Part shown: positions 1-9,121 of the stretch, piece by piece | Numbering within the stretch: the stretch's first letter is position 1 | How the letters are laid out: every line of letters starts with the position of its first letter | NCBI RefSeq assembly: GCF_001752395.1 | Contig: NZ_MKEK01000001.1 | Location: 88,056-152,055 of the forward strand | Direction of reading: 5' to 3' | Length of the DNA stretch: 64,000 nucleotides | Source: Rheinheimera salexigens | GTDB taxonomy: Bacteria; Pseudomonadota; Gammaproteobacteria; Enterobacterales; Alteromonadaceae | Made by a program: the position numbers and the translations under genes | The notes under the pieces: generated by a model | Seen by the model: only the letters and a program-made list of their open reading frames with translations | Databases searched by the model: none | Told to the model about the DNA's origin: nothing

Positions 1-37
1 ACGAGCTTTATTAGATCGATATCTAGTAGAGCAGGGC
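1..37. repeat. Inverted copy of 375-411 at the window edge
   Basis: Bases 1-37 are the exact reverse complement of bases 375-411 within the same ompR gene. The match begins at base 1 and stops abruptly at base 38. Because OmpR homology is lost exactly where the inverted copy begins, the segment looks like a fold-back or inverted-chimera end rather than a functional repeat. Confidence 0.85.
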
Positions 38-464
38 CAAATTCTATAATGGTTTCTGACTGGCTAGGTGCACCCGGCAGCTCTTTGGTTTTGCGTCGCA
101 TTACTGCACGAATGCGGGCTAACAACTCACGCGGGTTAAACGGTTTAGGTAGATAATCATCTGCGCCCATTTCTAAGCCGATTATCCGATCAACTTCATC
201 ACCTTTAGCCGTTAACATAATAATGGGGATTTGGTTTTCTTGTTGGCGTAAACGACGGCAAATCGATAAGCCATCTTCACCAGGAAGCATTAAATCTAAT
301 ACAATTAAATGAAAATTCTCACGTTCCATTACACGTTGCATTTGCTCAAAATTAGCCACACTACGCACTATATAGCCCTGCTCTACTAGATATCGATCTA
401 ATAAAGCTCGTAACCGCATATCATCATCGACCACTAATATCTTTGATGTTTCAGATACCATCAT
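1..464 (-). CDS. ompR: OmpR-type response regulator, 5' part only
   Basis: This is the receiver domain of an OmpR-family transcriptional regulator, the DNA-binding partner of an EnvZ-type sensor kinase that responds to envelope osmolarity. The sequence shows the acidic pair D13/D14, the phosphoacceptor D57 (in VLDLMLPG), the conserved K107 (PKPFNPREL) and a linker ending near EFG at residue 143, all very close to E. coli OmpR. The start at 464 is preceded by GGAGG seven bases upstream; a second ATG follows directly. The winged-helix domain is missing because the window ends. From codon 144 on (positions 1-37) the translation no longer resembles OmpR, because this DNA is an inverted copy of 375-411 of the same gene. 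The true gene therefore probably stops being correctly represented at about position 38. Confidence 0.88.
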   Translation of the reverse strand, partial: MMVSETSKILVVDDDMRLRALLDRYLVEQGYIVRSVANFEQMQRVMERENFHLIVLDLMLPGEDGLSICRRLRQQENQIPIIMLTAKGDEVDRIIGLEMGADDYLPKPFNPRELLARIRAVMRRKTKELPGAPSQSETIIEFGPALLDIDLIKL

Positions 465-762
465 TGCTAAGCCTCCAAAACTATTTGTCTCACACTATTG
501 GCCTCACTATAAACTAAAACCCTGATTTAACGAGTAGTTGGCAAAGTTCTTTATGTTACAAAGTTTGTCTAATTAACAGCTAACGCTTGAAAATAGGCCT
601 AACCAGCACCATTAGAGTGCACATAAGCAACAACAACTCGCGGGTGCAATCGTTAATTACTGCACAGTTAATTGGATTTATTTAGGCTGAAAGTAGACAA
701 TTACGCTATCAGTTTGTTTTTTATTGGCACTGCCACTGTAGGCGCTGCATTAGGAATTTTTT
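465..762. other. Intergenic region between divergent ompR and tex
   Basis: About 300 bases separate the start of ompR (minus) from tex (plus), so promoters for both should lie here. I see no convincing sigma70 pair, RNA gene or strong inverted repeat. There is an AGGA about eight bases before the tex start. No greB is present between them, unlike the E. coli greB-tex arrangement. Confidence 0.5.
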
Positions 763-3072
763 ATGTCTTTGATTGTCAATACAATTGCCTCAGAAATAGC
801 GGCTAAACCAGCACAAATTACTGCCGCCATACAGTTGCTAGATGATGGCTCGACAGTGCCTTTTATTGCTCGGTACCGTAAAGAAGCCACCGGTGGCTTA
901 GATGACACTCAATTACGTCATCTTGAGCAGCGCTTAACCTATTTACGTGAATTAGAAGATCGCCGTTTAGTTATTATTCGCACTATAGATGAACAAGATA
1001 AGTTAAGCCCAGAGCTTAAGCAGCAATTGCTCGACGCAGATAATAAAACCCGTTTAGAAGATTTATACCTACCTTATAAAGCTAAACGTCGTACTAAAGG
1101 TCAAATGGCCATCGAAGCCGGTTTATTGCCGCTTGCCGATAGTATTCAACAACAACCTGAATTAGATCCTGAAACTGAAGCTCAAGCATTTATTAATAGC
1201 GAAGCAGGTTATACCGATAGTAAAGCGGTATTAGAGGGTGTTAAATATATCTTAATGGAGCGCTTTGCTGAAGATGCTAACTTATTGGCCCAATTACGCC
1301 GCCATTTAGCGCAACATGCCCAATTAAAAAGTACCGTTGTTGCCGGTAAAGAGCAACAAGGTACCAAGTTTCGTGATTATTTCTCCCACAGTGAAAGCTG
1401 GAAAAATGTGCCTTCACATCGCGCTCTAGCTATGTTTAGGGGCCGTAACGAGGGTATCTTAGCTTTACAACTAGTGCCGGATAGCAATGAAGAAACGGCC
1501 CATGCTATTTGCCAGCAGATGGTGGCCGATCACTTTAACATTAGCGATAAAGGCCGTGCCGCAGATAGCTTTTTACGTACTGTGGTGCAATGGACTTGGA
1601 AAGTTAAACTGCATTTACACCTAGAAAACGATTTGCTCAGCGAGTTACGCGAAAAAGCTGAAATAGAAGCCATTAATGTTTTTGCGCGCAACTTAAAAGA
1701 CTTGTTAATGGCAGCCCCGGCCGGTATGCACCGCACGTTAGCTCTGGACCCGGGTTTGCGTACTGGGGTTAAAGTGACTGCAATTGATGAAACCGGTAAG
1801 TTATTAGGCCACAGTACTATTTTCCCCCATGCCCCGCAAAACTTATGGGATAAATCGGTACGCACGCTGAGCTTATTATGCCAACAACATAAAATTGCCC
1901 TCATCGCAATTGGTAATGGTACGGCATCACGCGAAACCGATAAACTGGCAGCCGATGTAATTAAAGCCTTGCCTGAACATAACATCCAAAAAATTATGGT
2001 ATCAGAAGCCGGCGCCTCAATTTACTCTGCCTCTGAATTTGCCGCCGCTGAGTTTCCTGATCTAGATGTATCCCTGCGCGGCGCAGTATCTATTGGACGT
2101 CGCTTACAAGACCCTCTAGCCGAGCTAGTCAAAATAGAGCCTAAGGCGATTGGGGTTGGTCAATATCAGCATGACGTTAACCAAAGCTTATTAACGCGCT
2201 CATTAGACGCTGTGGTTGAAGACTGTGTAAACGCCGTTGGCGTTGATTTAAATACGGCTTCAGCTGCGCTATTAACCAAAGTAGCCGGCTTAAATAAAAC
2301 CCTAGCCCAAAATATTATTCAATATCGCGACAGTAACGGCCGCTTTGATAGCCGCAATCAACTATTAAAAGTGAGCCGTTTAGGGCCAAAAGCCTTTGAA
2401 CAAGCCGCTGGTTTTTTACGGATTAATAATGGTACAAATGCCTTAGATGCGTCTTCTGTGCACCCAGAAGCTTACCCTTTAGTAGAAAAAATTCTGCGTA
2501 CTCAACAAAAAACCGTTGAACAAATTATTGGCAACAGCAGCTTTTTAACCAGTATTAACCCTGCCGAGTTTGCTGATGAGCATTTTGGTATTCCAACCAT
2601 TAGCGATATTTTAAAAGAACTTGAAAAGCCCGGCCGAGATCCGCGTCCAGAATTTAAAACCGCCAACTTTAAAGACGGCGTAGAAACTTTAAAAGATTTA
2701 AAACCGGGTATGTTGCTAGAAGGCGTGGTGACTAACGTGACTAACTTTGGTGCTTTTGTTGATATTGGCGTGCATCAAGACGGTTTAGTCCATATTTCAT
2801 CATTAACCGATAAGTTTGTTAGCGATCCGCATCAAGTGGTTAAAGCCGGTGATATTGTTAAAGTAAAAGTGATGGATGTAGAAGTAGATCGTAAGCGCAT
2901 TGCCTTAACCATGCGTTTAGACGAACAACCGGTAGCGAAAGCTGCGCAACCAGCAGCTGCTAAAGGTCAACCTAAAAAGCAAACAACAACAGCACGGCCA
3001 CAAAAGCCGCAAGACAATAATGCTGCTATGGGTAATGCTTTTGCTGATGCTTTTGCCAAATTAAAGAAATAG
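763..3072 (+). CDS. tex: Tex, S1-domain RNA-binding transcription accessory protein
   Basis: Tex (YhgF) is a cytoplasmic nucleic-acid-binding protein linked to transcription and stress tolerance. At 769 residues it has full family length. The sequence shows an N-terminal helical Tex domain, a YqgF/RNase H-like fold in the middle ([13 protein letters not shown] near residue 328), helix-hairpin-helix motifs around 500-560 ([18 protein letters not shown], then a second copy with [10 protein letters not shown]), and an S1 domain around 645-720 ([21 protein letters not shown]). The tail after it is rich in Ala, Gln and Lys and probably disordered. It is transcribed divergently from ompR and converges on the SprA-like gene. 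Confidence 0.97.
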   Translation: MSLIVNTIASEIAAKPAQITAAIQLLDDGSTVPFIARYRKEATGGLDDTQLRHLEQRLTYLRELEDRRLVIIRTIDEQDKLSPELKQQLLDADNKTRLEDLYLPYKAKRRTKGQMAIEAGLLPLADSIQQQPELDPETEAQAFINSEAGYTDSKAVLEGVKYILMERFAEDANLLAQLRRHLAQHAQLKSTVVAGKEQQGTKFRDYFSHSESWKNVPSHRALAMFRGRNEGILALQLVPDSNEETAHAICQQMVADHFNISDKGRAADSFLRTVVQWTWKVKLHLHLENDLLSELREKAEIEAINVFARNLKDLLMAAPAGMHRTLALDPGLRTGVKVTAIDETGKLLGHSTIFPHAPQNLWDKSVRTLSLLCQQHKIALIAIGNGTASRETDKLAADVIKALPEHNIQKIMVSEAGASIYSASEFAAAEFPDLDVSLRGAVSIGRRLQDPLAELVKIEPKAIGVGQYQHDVNQSLLTRSLDAVVEDCVNAVGVDLNTASAALLTKVAGLNKTLAQNIIQYRDSNGRFDSRNQLLKVSRLGPKAFEQAAGFLRINNGTNALDASSVHPEAYPLVEKILRTQQKTVEQIIGNSSFLTSINPAEFADEHFGIPTISDILKELEKPGRDPRPEFKTANFKDGVETLKDLKPGMLLEGVVTNVTNFGAFVDIGVHQDGLVHISSLTDKFVSDPHQVVKAGDIVKVKVMDVEVDRKRIALTMRLDEQPVAKAAQPAAAKGQPKKQTTTARPQKPQDNNAAMGNAFADAFAKLKK

Positions 3073-3091
3073 CGTTATATAATTTTGGTAG

Positions 3092-3131
3092 ATAACTCGC
3101 TAGTTAATAGCGTAATTGGCTAGCGTGTTAT
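3092..3131. terminator. Inverted repeat between convergent tex and SprA-like gene
   Basis: ATAACTCGCTAG (3092-3103) and CTAGCGTGTTAT (3120-3131) can pair over 12 bases with one mismatch around a 16-base loop. It lies between two convergent genes and may stop transcription from both sides. No clear T tract follows, so the call is tentative. Confidence 0.4.
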
Positions 3132-3163
3132 TACTAAATTTGTGTACTGGTTTTAAATAATTT

Positions 3164-3922
3164 TTATACTGTTTGGGCAGGGTTTTGTTGTTGCGGTAAG
3201 GTAGATTGCTGATAAAAACCTGAAATGACATCTCGCCGCTGCTGCATTTTACTCTGCGTTGCCATATCCGTCGCATTTTCAGCTATTAACTCGGCTCTAG
3301 CTTGTTGCGCTTGTTGGGCTGCTTTCGCTGCAATAGATAAGTCAGCAGAAGAAGGTTGTGCCGGCGCCAGTGCCGCAGCTTGCACTTGCTGCATCTTGGT
3401 AATGGTCGCTTTAGCATCGTTGGCTATAGGTGCAATATCAATTTGTACTTCACCGCCTACCGCATACCGCTTACCATCTGACCCTTGTTGATAACTATAG
3501 CTAGGCGCACCAGCATAACTGCCGCCGACGCTAGCATGGGCTTGCTCGTGTGCTTTAACTTCACTATCACGCGCTTTAAGCTGTTGAATTTTTTGTTGTT
3601 CTGCCGCTTGGGCTTGCTTTTGTTCCGCTTGTTTTTGTTGTTCTTGCTGCTGCTCAGTTGATTCTTTATCAGGGTTCTGTTCTGAGCCAGCATTTATGGC
3701 TTGGTAGGTCTCAGTCTCTTTTTCGCCGGCGCTAGAAGTGTTATTTTGATTATGGCTTGGATAGCGTGATTTTTCGTCAGTTAACACCGGCTTTTCGGCT
3801 ACAGACTTTTCAGCATGTTTAACGGGGGTAAATAAATCTATACGTGAGTTATCACGCCGTGCTTGTTCGGTAGGCGGGTTAGCCGTATTTATGCTCACAT
3901 TAGGGTAGTGTGAAGTAATCAT
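3164..3922 (-). CDS. SprA-family putative metalloprotease (CJM1_0395-like)
   Basis: The 252-residue protein has a long polar, Gln/Ala/Lys-rich low-complexity first half (about residues 60-120, likely disordered or coiled coil) and a conserved second half containing KAHEQAHASVGG near residues 123-134. It continues with Tyr/Gly-rich sequence and VGGEVQIDIAPI. The HExxH-like HEQAH motif and these flanks match the SprA-related family annotated as putative metalloproteases; catalytic activity is not shown by sequence alone. No signal peptide is evident. It starts one base after the stop of the preceding 72-residue gene, suggesting translational coupling. Confidence 0.75.
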   Translation of the reverse strand: MITSHYPNVSINTANPPTEQARRDNSRIDLFTPVKHAEKSVAEKPVLTDEKSRYPSHNQNNTSSAGEKETETYQAINAGSEQNPDKESTEQQQEQQKQAEQKQAQAAEQQKIQQLKARDSEVKAHEQAHASVGGSYAGAPSYSYQQGSDGKRYAVGGEVQIDIAPIANDAKATITKMQQVQAAALAPAQPSSADLSIAAKAAQQAQQARAELIAENATDMATQSKMQQRRDVISGFYQQSTLPQQQNPAQTV

Positions 3923-3923
3923 C

Positions 3924-4142
3924 TTACACTCGGATGTCGATCACAGTGCCCAGCATTTCATCTGCAGCTTTTATTGCCCGAACACTGGCTTGACCGGTTA
4001 ATTCAGCTTGTTTTAATTGCACTAAGTTAGCGGTTAAAGAGGATGATTCTGGTTGGTTAATTGCACGAGTAGCCGACTTAACACTACTAGCAGCGTTTTG
4101 ATAGCCTTGCACACCCGACATAAATGCCGATTTTACATCCAT
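3924..4142 (-). CDS. Small flagellar hook/rod-like protein, 72 residues
   Basis: This small protein ends in KAADEMLGTVIDIRV, which closely resembles the C-terminal signature of flagellar rod and hook proteins (FlgE/FlgG type, ending TADEMLGTLLDI). It lacks the large central and N-terminal domains of those proteins and no other flagellar gene is nearby. AAGGTGAG lies in ribosome-binding position upstream of the ATG at 4142. It is followed after one base by the SprA-like gene. The family is recognisable by its tail, but its function is unknown; it could be a stand-alone flagellar-axial-like protein. Confidence 0.7.
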   Translation of the reverse strand: MDVKSAFMSGVQGYQNAASSVKSATRAINQPESSSLTANLVQLKQAELTGQASVRAIKAADEMLGTVIDIRV

Positions 4143-4250
4143 AACAACTCACCTTTATTCAACGCCCAATACTGGCCAATTATTAACCAACCCCGCTTAA
4201 AAAGCCAGCATTAAGCTCGCTAAGACTAAGCAAGTAGCTAAGTCTGTAAA

Positions 4251-5012
4251 CTAGGTCCGTAAAATCGAGTCATTTAACCAAGTAATAAATTGCTCTGGAT
4301 GAGAAATAAACGGCGCGTGAGAAGCGTGAGCTAAGGTTGTTAGCGCCATCTGCGGTTGTAATTGTCGCAATTGTTCAGTAACCGCTACCGGTACTAACGA
4401 GTCTAAGCGACCAAAACAACCTACTAGCGGCATTTTAAGCTGCTTAAAAGCCTGGCGTAAATCAATGCTACTTAGCAAATCTAAGGCGCCGGAAACCGCT
4501 GCTGGCTCTGGCTGAGCAAAAGCTAAAATGGCCTGCTTTAAGGCTTTAATATCCGTTCTGGCGCTGTGACTGCCTAAAGCTTGAATCGCCAAGAAACGTT
4601 CTATGGTCTGCGGCAAGTTTTTACTTAGTGCCACAGCAAACTGTTGCAAAACGGTCTCGGCCATTCCTGGCCAGTTTTCTTGCGCTAAAAAGCAAGGTGT
4701 GGCGGCAATTAAACCCAGTTGCTTTACTTTTTCTGGGTGCCTATCCGCTAAAGCAATGGCGATTAAACCACCTAAAGACCAACCATAAACATAACTTTTC
4801 TCAGGAATTTTTGCTGCTAATTGGTCAACAATTTGTGCTAGCTGATAAGGCTGCGGGAATTGACGTTCAGCACCGAAACCGGGTAAATCAAGGGTTATCA
4901 CCTTAACTTCTTTGGCTATAGCTGTAGTTGTAGCCTGCCAAACAGCTTGATTAACCCCCCAGCCATGCAGCAATACCAGCGTAGGTTTTTGGCTTGTGCT
5001 AGTCTTATTCAT
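4251..5012 (-). CDS. bioH: BioH, pimeloyl-ACP methyl ester carboxylesterase
   Basis: BioH removes the methyl group from pimeloyl-ACP methyl ester, closing pimelate synthesis in biotin production. The 253-residue alpha/beta-hydrolase has the oxyanion segment LLHGWGVNQAVW near residue 14, nucleophile S79 in GWSLGG, an acid in GRLDSLVP near 205 and a histidine in HASHAPF near 233. Length matches E. coli BioH (256). It is divergent from comF with only 25 bases between start codons. The E. coli bioH-gntX neighbourhood supports the name over a generic hydrolase. Confidence 0.92.
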   Translation of the reverse strand: MNKTSTSQKPTLVLLHGWGVNQAVWQATTTAIAKEVKVITLDLPGFGAERQFPQPYQLAQIVDQLAAKIPEKSYVYGWSLGGLIAIALADRHPEKVKQLGLIAATPCFLAQENWPGMAETVLQQFAVALSKNLPQTIERFLAIQALGSHSARTDIKALKQAILAFAQPEPAAVSGALDLLSSIDLRQAFKQLKMPLVGCFGRLDSLVPVAVTEQLRQLQPQMALTTLAHASHAPFISHPEQFITWLNDSILRT

Positions 5013-5037
5013 AGTTAATTAATTGTGAACTCGTAGG

Positions 5038-5757
5038 TTGTCAGTGATCACTAATATCATTCCGTCATTACGCCATTACTGGCACTTACTGTTACCGTCT
5101 TGTTGTTTATGGTGTAGCTTGCCGGTGCAACATGCTCAGCAACAATTGTGCACTTGCTGCCAACAAGCTTTACCTAGTTTGCCTTATCCACTGTGTCATT
5201 ATAATTTACTCTGGTTGCCGGTAGTGAGCAAAAGTATTAAAAAGCCCTTATTTCAGCAATTACTCGCACTAAGCTATTATCATCATCCTTATCAGCATTG
5301 GATCCAGCAATGGAAATTTTTTGCTAATCATGCCGCGGGAGAGTTATTGCAACAGCAATTTATAAGCTTATTAAGTCGCTATGCTAAGCACACAATAGCC
5401 TTACCGCAAGCCATACTTTATGTACCTATGCATCCGAGCAGACAACGTAAAAGGGGCTTTAATCAGGCTGAAATTCTAGCTAAGGCGGCCGCTAAACAAT
5501 TAAAGTTGCCGTTACTTAATGTGTTGCAACGTCAGCATAAAAATCCAGCCCAAGTAGGATTAAATCGTAAACAACGCCAGCGTAATTTAAAACAGGCTTT
5601 TAGTTTGCAGACAACGGCTGCTTTACCAAGCCATGTTGCATTAATAGATGATGTTATTACCACAGGTGCGACAGCCAACGAATTATGTCGCTTACTAAAG
5701 CGTAACGGCGTCAGTCATATTAGTTTATGGACTTTAGCCGTTACGGTTTTAGATTAA
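5038..5757 (+). CDS. comF: ComF/GntX-family phosphoribosyltransferase-like protein
   Basis: ComF-family proteins take part in DNA uptake in competent bacteria. The 239-residue protein has an N-terminal cysteine cluster typical of a zinc-binding double zinc ribbon (CCLWC and CTCC, residues about 21-42) and a C-terminal type I PRTase motif, VALIDDVITTGAT, near residue 200. The conserved central segment PSRQRKRGFNQAEILAKA is also present. The start is uncertain: 5038 is a TTG and a GTG lies at 5044; neither has a strong Shine-Dalgarno. The equivalent E. coli gene, gntX, is also next to bioH. Confidence 0.9.
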   Translation: MSVITNIIPSLRHYWHLLLPSCCLWCSLPVQHAQQQLCTCCQQALPSLPYPLCHYNLLWLPVVSKSIKKPLFQQLLALSYYHHPYQHWIQQWKFFANHAAGELLQQQFISLLSRYAKHTIALPQAILYVPMHPSRQRKRGFNQAEILAKAAAKQLKLPLLNVLQRQHKNPAQVGLNRKQRQRNLKQAFSLQTTAALPSHVALIDDVITTGATANELCRLLKRNGVSHISLWTLAVTVLD

Positions 5758-5787
5758 AGACAGCAGAATATTAGCCTGCCTTATGGC

Positions 5788-8325
5788 TTATTGCGCTCGG
5801 GCATCTAGGCTATGACCTAGATACAAGGCATTAATTAATAACCGACTTGAACCAAAGAAATAACCGCGAAACACCGGATTGTCGGTCATCGCAATAACTT
5901 TACCCTTGCCGAAATTATGTGCCATTAACGCCGCGCTTTGGCTAATTCTTGGAATATATTCCGCCGCGGTGTAACCGGCTAATTGTGGTGCAGCACTATA
6001 TAAAGCGACGTTAACAAACGGTTGCTCGCTTGGTTTAAGTAACAACACACTATTTTTAAATACGGGCAAGTCAGCATGGCTAAAACCAAAGGCTAGCGGA
6101 TGACTTAAATCTAATTGCGCTTGATAAATAGCGCCCGCTAAGCGTCTCTTTCCGCCTAATTGCTCTTGATCTGCATAGCTAAGGTTGTCAGAGGAGATTA
6201 AACTGTACATCTCAGCAGCAGACCAGGTCTCGGCCTTTAAGATTTTACGCTCAGCTAACCACATCGCGGCACGCTTATGTGCCCACAATACTCCGCCTTG
6301 CTGTAGCCAAGTTTTTAACTTGGTAACATCAGTATCTGACCACTGGCTATAGTTACCATCTGGTAACACAATATGGCTATAACGGCTTAAATTGATAGAG
6401 CCAAAGCGCTGAGGCTCCACCATACTTGGCGAAATACCGCCTAAACGCTCGATATTATACCAAGCCTCACCGGCCTCACCCGAGCTAATACCTGGTCCCG
6501 CTATCAGCAAGACAGTTGGCATAGTAACTGGCACAAAGTTGCGACTCCCTAAATCACTGCCTTTGGCCGTTAAGCCCGTAGTAATAGCGTAAATTGGCAA
6601 ATTAAACTGCTGCTGCACCCGCTGTAAACGAGCAAACCAGTCGCCTGATTGCAAGCCTGCTGGCAACACCATAGCGCCTTTAAGCAAATCAACTTGGCCT
6701 TGGGGAGTGTCAGCCGTAAAGTCGTTCATAGCAGCACGTACTTGTAAGCCTTCAGCTAATATCGCTTGCAGTAATAACGGCGCTTGTTGATCTTGCCAAT
6801 TAAACGCATAACCATAAGCGCCAGCCGTTAATTCAGTCGAAACAACAGGATTTTGCACCCAGCTGTCATCTAAGTGACTTTTACTTGGGCTGTTTTTTAC
6901 AGCTTTAAATTGAATGTTATAAGCGTAAGGTAAGGTCCAAGCTGACACATCATAGAAGGTGTTATCATTAAATAATGTTTCAGTACTAAATACGGCTTTA
7001 ATAAAACGGTATTGCGCTTGCTGTAGCGGCACATAATAACTATTGCCAGCGCTATATTTCTCACCGCCATCTTTGAAATCTTTACGCAGTGGATACACGC
7101 TAATATGGTGACGTTGTAAATTATCTAATAAAGCGGCCAGTCGGCTTTTATCGGCGGTTTCGGTTAAAATATAGCCGCTAATTTTTTCATCACGGGCTTG
7201 CTGCTTGGCATCGTTATAAAACTGATGTTGATAATTCAGTAACGACAAGCGTTGTTCTACCGCACCTTGGATCATAGATAACGAAGCGGTGAATTGATTT
7301 TGAATGGTGTCAGGAAAGCTTAAATCGCCATTAATACTTTCTTGAATATGACCACGACTACTGGCTTGTTCAAATAAAATACCGACACTGCCTTGGACAT
7401 CCGGATACGTTGAGCCTTTACCAACATAAAAGTCGTCAAACGATTCTTCTGTGTAATATAACTTACTGTTTTTATCTAAAGCTGCGGCATGATATTTCGC
7501 CAGTTTTCTGGTGAGCTCAAAGTTACGCTCTGGAGTAAAGGGTGAGTTACGACTTGGAATGCCCGGTTGAAAGAAGAAAGTGCTATCGGTGCCCATCTCA
7601 TGATAGTCGGCAACAATATTCGGTAGCCATTGCTGATATTGCGCTATGCGAGCTTTGCTTTCTGGATGTTGCAGTAACAGCCAGTCACGGTTTAAATCAA
7701 ACCAATAATGATTAGGCCGACCATTAGGCCAAGGCTCATTATGTTCGCGACTTTGTCTATCCGCTACCGGTGTCATGCCTTTATGCATATTGGCCCAAAG
7801 TGCAAAACGATCGTTGCCGTCTGGGTTTAAGCTGGGCTGCACTAAAATCACCGCATTTTTTAGCCAGTTAACCACTTGCGGATCATCACTCGACGCTAAA
7901 TAATGGGCTAATAATAATGACGCGTTTGCACCACTTGGCTCATTGCCGTGGATACTGTAACCCAGCCAAATAACCACAGGTGCATTATCATTGGGTTTGG
8001 CATCACCACGCGCAGCGGCTATATGTTGCTGGCGAATATCATGTAAACGGCTTAAGTTTTCTGGGGCAGAAATGACCATTTGCAACATTGGCCGTTGCTC
8101 ATGACTATAACCAATAACTTCTAACTGAGTTCGGTCCGATTTCTCTGCAAGCTGTTCAAAGTAATTTTGAATTTGATCATGCCGCACATGCCACTGGCCG
8201 ACTTCAAAGCCTAATACTTGTTTCGGGCTAGGTAGACTTGGTTTTTCGGCTTGGGGTGCATATTGTATCTGAGCAATGCTGAGGCAACTAAACAGTGCCA
8301 ATGACAGCAAACTAACATATTTCAT
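5788..8325 (-). CDS. Secreted M14-family zinc carboxypeptidase-like peptidase
   Basis: The 845-residue protein begins with a Sec signal peptide (hydrophobic LLSLALFSCLSIAQ). An M14 carboxypeptidase domain follows, with the zinc ligands H and E in SIHGNEPSG near residue 128 and the third histidine in VADYHEMG near 240, plus the RDW substrate-pocket region (FDLNRDWLL). After about residue 400 there is a long C-terminal region with a glutamine-amidotransferase-like flavour, as in other large Alteromonad M14 proteins. It probably hydrolyses peptides in the periplasm or outside the cell. It converges on comF with a 30-base gap. Confidence 0.88.
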   Translation of the reverse strand: MKYVSLLSLALFSCLSIAQIQYAPQAEKPSLPSPKQVLGFEVGQWHVRHDQIQNYFEQLAEKSDRTQLEVIGYSHEQRPMLQMVISAPENLSRLHDIRQQHIAAARGDAKPNDNAPVVIWLGYSIHGNEPSGANASLLLAHYLASSDDPQVVNWLKNAVILVQPSLNPDGNDRFALWANMHKGMTPVADRQSREHNEPWPNGRPNHYWFDLNRDWLLLQHPESKARIAQYQQWLPNIVADYHEMGTDSTFFFQPGIPSRNSPFTPERNFELTRKLAKYHAAALDKNSKLYYTEESFDDFYVGKGSTYPDVQGSVGILFEQASSRGHIQESINGDLSFPDTIQNQFTASLSMIQGAVEQRLSLLNYQHQFYNDAKQQARDEKISGYILTETADKSRLAALLDNLQRHHISVYPLRKDFKDGGEKYSAGNSYYVPLQQAQYRFIKAVFSTETLFNDNTFYDVSAWTLPYAYNIQFKAVKNSPSKSHLDDSWVQNPVVSTELTAGAYGYAFNWQDQQAPLLLQAILAEGLQVRAAMNDFTADTPQGQVDLLKGAMVLPAGLQSGDWFARLQRVQQQFNLPIYAITTGLTAKGSDLGSRNFVPVTMPTVLLIAGPGISSGEAGEAWYNIERLGGISPSMVEPQRFGSINLSRYSHIVLPDGNYSQWSDTDVTKLKTWLQQGGVLWAHKRAAMWLAERKILKAETWSAAEMYSLISSDNLSYADQEQLGGKRRLAGAIYQAQLDLSHPLAFGFSHADLPVFKNSVLLLKPSEQPFVNVALYSAAPQLAGYTAAEYIPRISQSAALMAHNFGKGKVIAMTDNPVFRGYFFGSSRLLINALYLGHSLDARAQ

Positions 8326-8449
8326 ACTGATATCCTCTTAGCAGCGGCTAAGTTAGCCAGATCCGAAAGCAAAATTCAAGCTAGGCTGGCATCCAATAAA
8401 CAGGAGGAGTATCATAGTAATTAACCTAGTAATTTAGTCAGGTACTAAT

Positions 8450-9028
8450 ATGATTTCTATCTCAGAACAAGCACAGGCACACTTTGCAAAATTATTGTCT
8501 AATCAGCCAACAGACACCCTAATTCGCGTGTTTGTTGTCAACCCAGGCACGGCTCAAGCGGAATGTGGCGTATCTTACTGCCCGCCGGATGCGGTTGAAG
8601 AATCAGATTTACGTTTCAACTTTACCGGTTTTGATGCCGTGGTTGACGCTGAAAGTAAACCGTTTTTAGTAGATGCTGAAATCGACTTTGTTACCGATCA
8701 GATGGGTTCTCAGCTGACGTTAAAAGCGCCGAATGCCAAAGTGCGCAAGGTGAATGACGACGCCCCTTTACTCGAGCGAGTGCAATATGTCATTGATGCT
8801 GAGATTAATCCACAGTTAGCTAACCATGGTGGACGGGTTTCAGTGATTGAATTAACAAAAGAAGGTGTGGCCGTATTAGAGTTCGGCGGTGGTTGTAATG
8901 GCTGCTCACAAGTCGACCTCACGTTAAAAGAGGGCATTGAAAAACAGTTATTAAATCAGTTTATTAACGAATTAACTGGCGTGCGTGATATTACTGAACA
9001 CCAAGCGGGTGAACACTCTTATTATTAA
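8450..9028 (+). CDS. nfuA: NfuA, Fe-S cluster carrier protein
   Basis: NfuA binds a [4Fe-4S] cluster and passes it to client enzymes, especially under oxidative stress or iron limitation. The 192-residue protein has an N-terminal degenerate A-type (HesB-like) domain and a C-terminal Nfu domain with C149 and C152 in GGGCNGCSQ, the same residue numbers as in E. coli. bioH, comF and nfuA are near one another as in E. coli, although here an M14 peptidase gene intervenes. Confidence 0.96.
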   Translation: MISISEQAQAHFAKLLSNQPTDTLIRVFVVNPGTAQAECGVSYCPPDAVEESDLRFNFTGFDAVVDAESKPFLVDAEIDFVTDQMGSQLTLKAPNAKVRKVNDDAPLLERVQYVIDAEINPQLANHGGRVSVIELTKEGVAVLEFGGGCNGCSQVDLTLKEGIEKQLLNQFINELTGVRDITEHQAGEHSYY

Positions 9029-9121
9029 TAAGGGTTTTTAACTAGCAGCCGTAACAATGACTGAAGCTTCATGCTAGCTGTGATATAACAGCGCTTAGTA
9101 TCTCAGCTAGGAGTTTTCGTC

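Noticed and set aside
1530..1985. Open frame of 151 codons antisense to tex
   Set aside because: It lies wholly inside a strong conserved gene, has no recognisable domain and shows the composition expected of a shadow frame.
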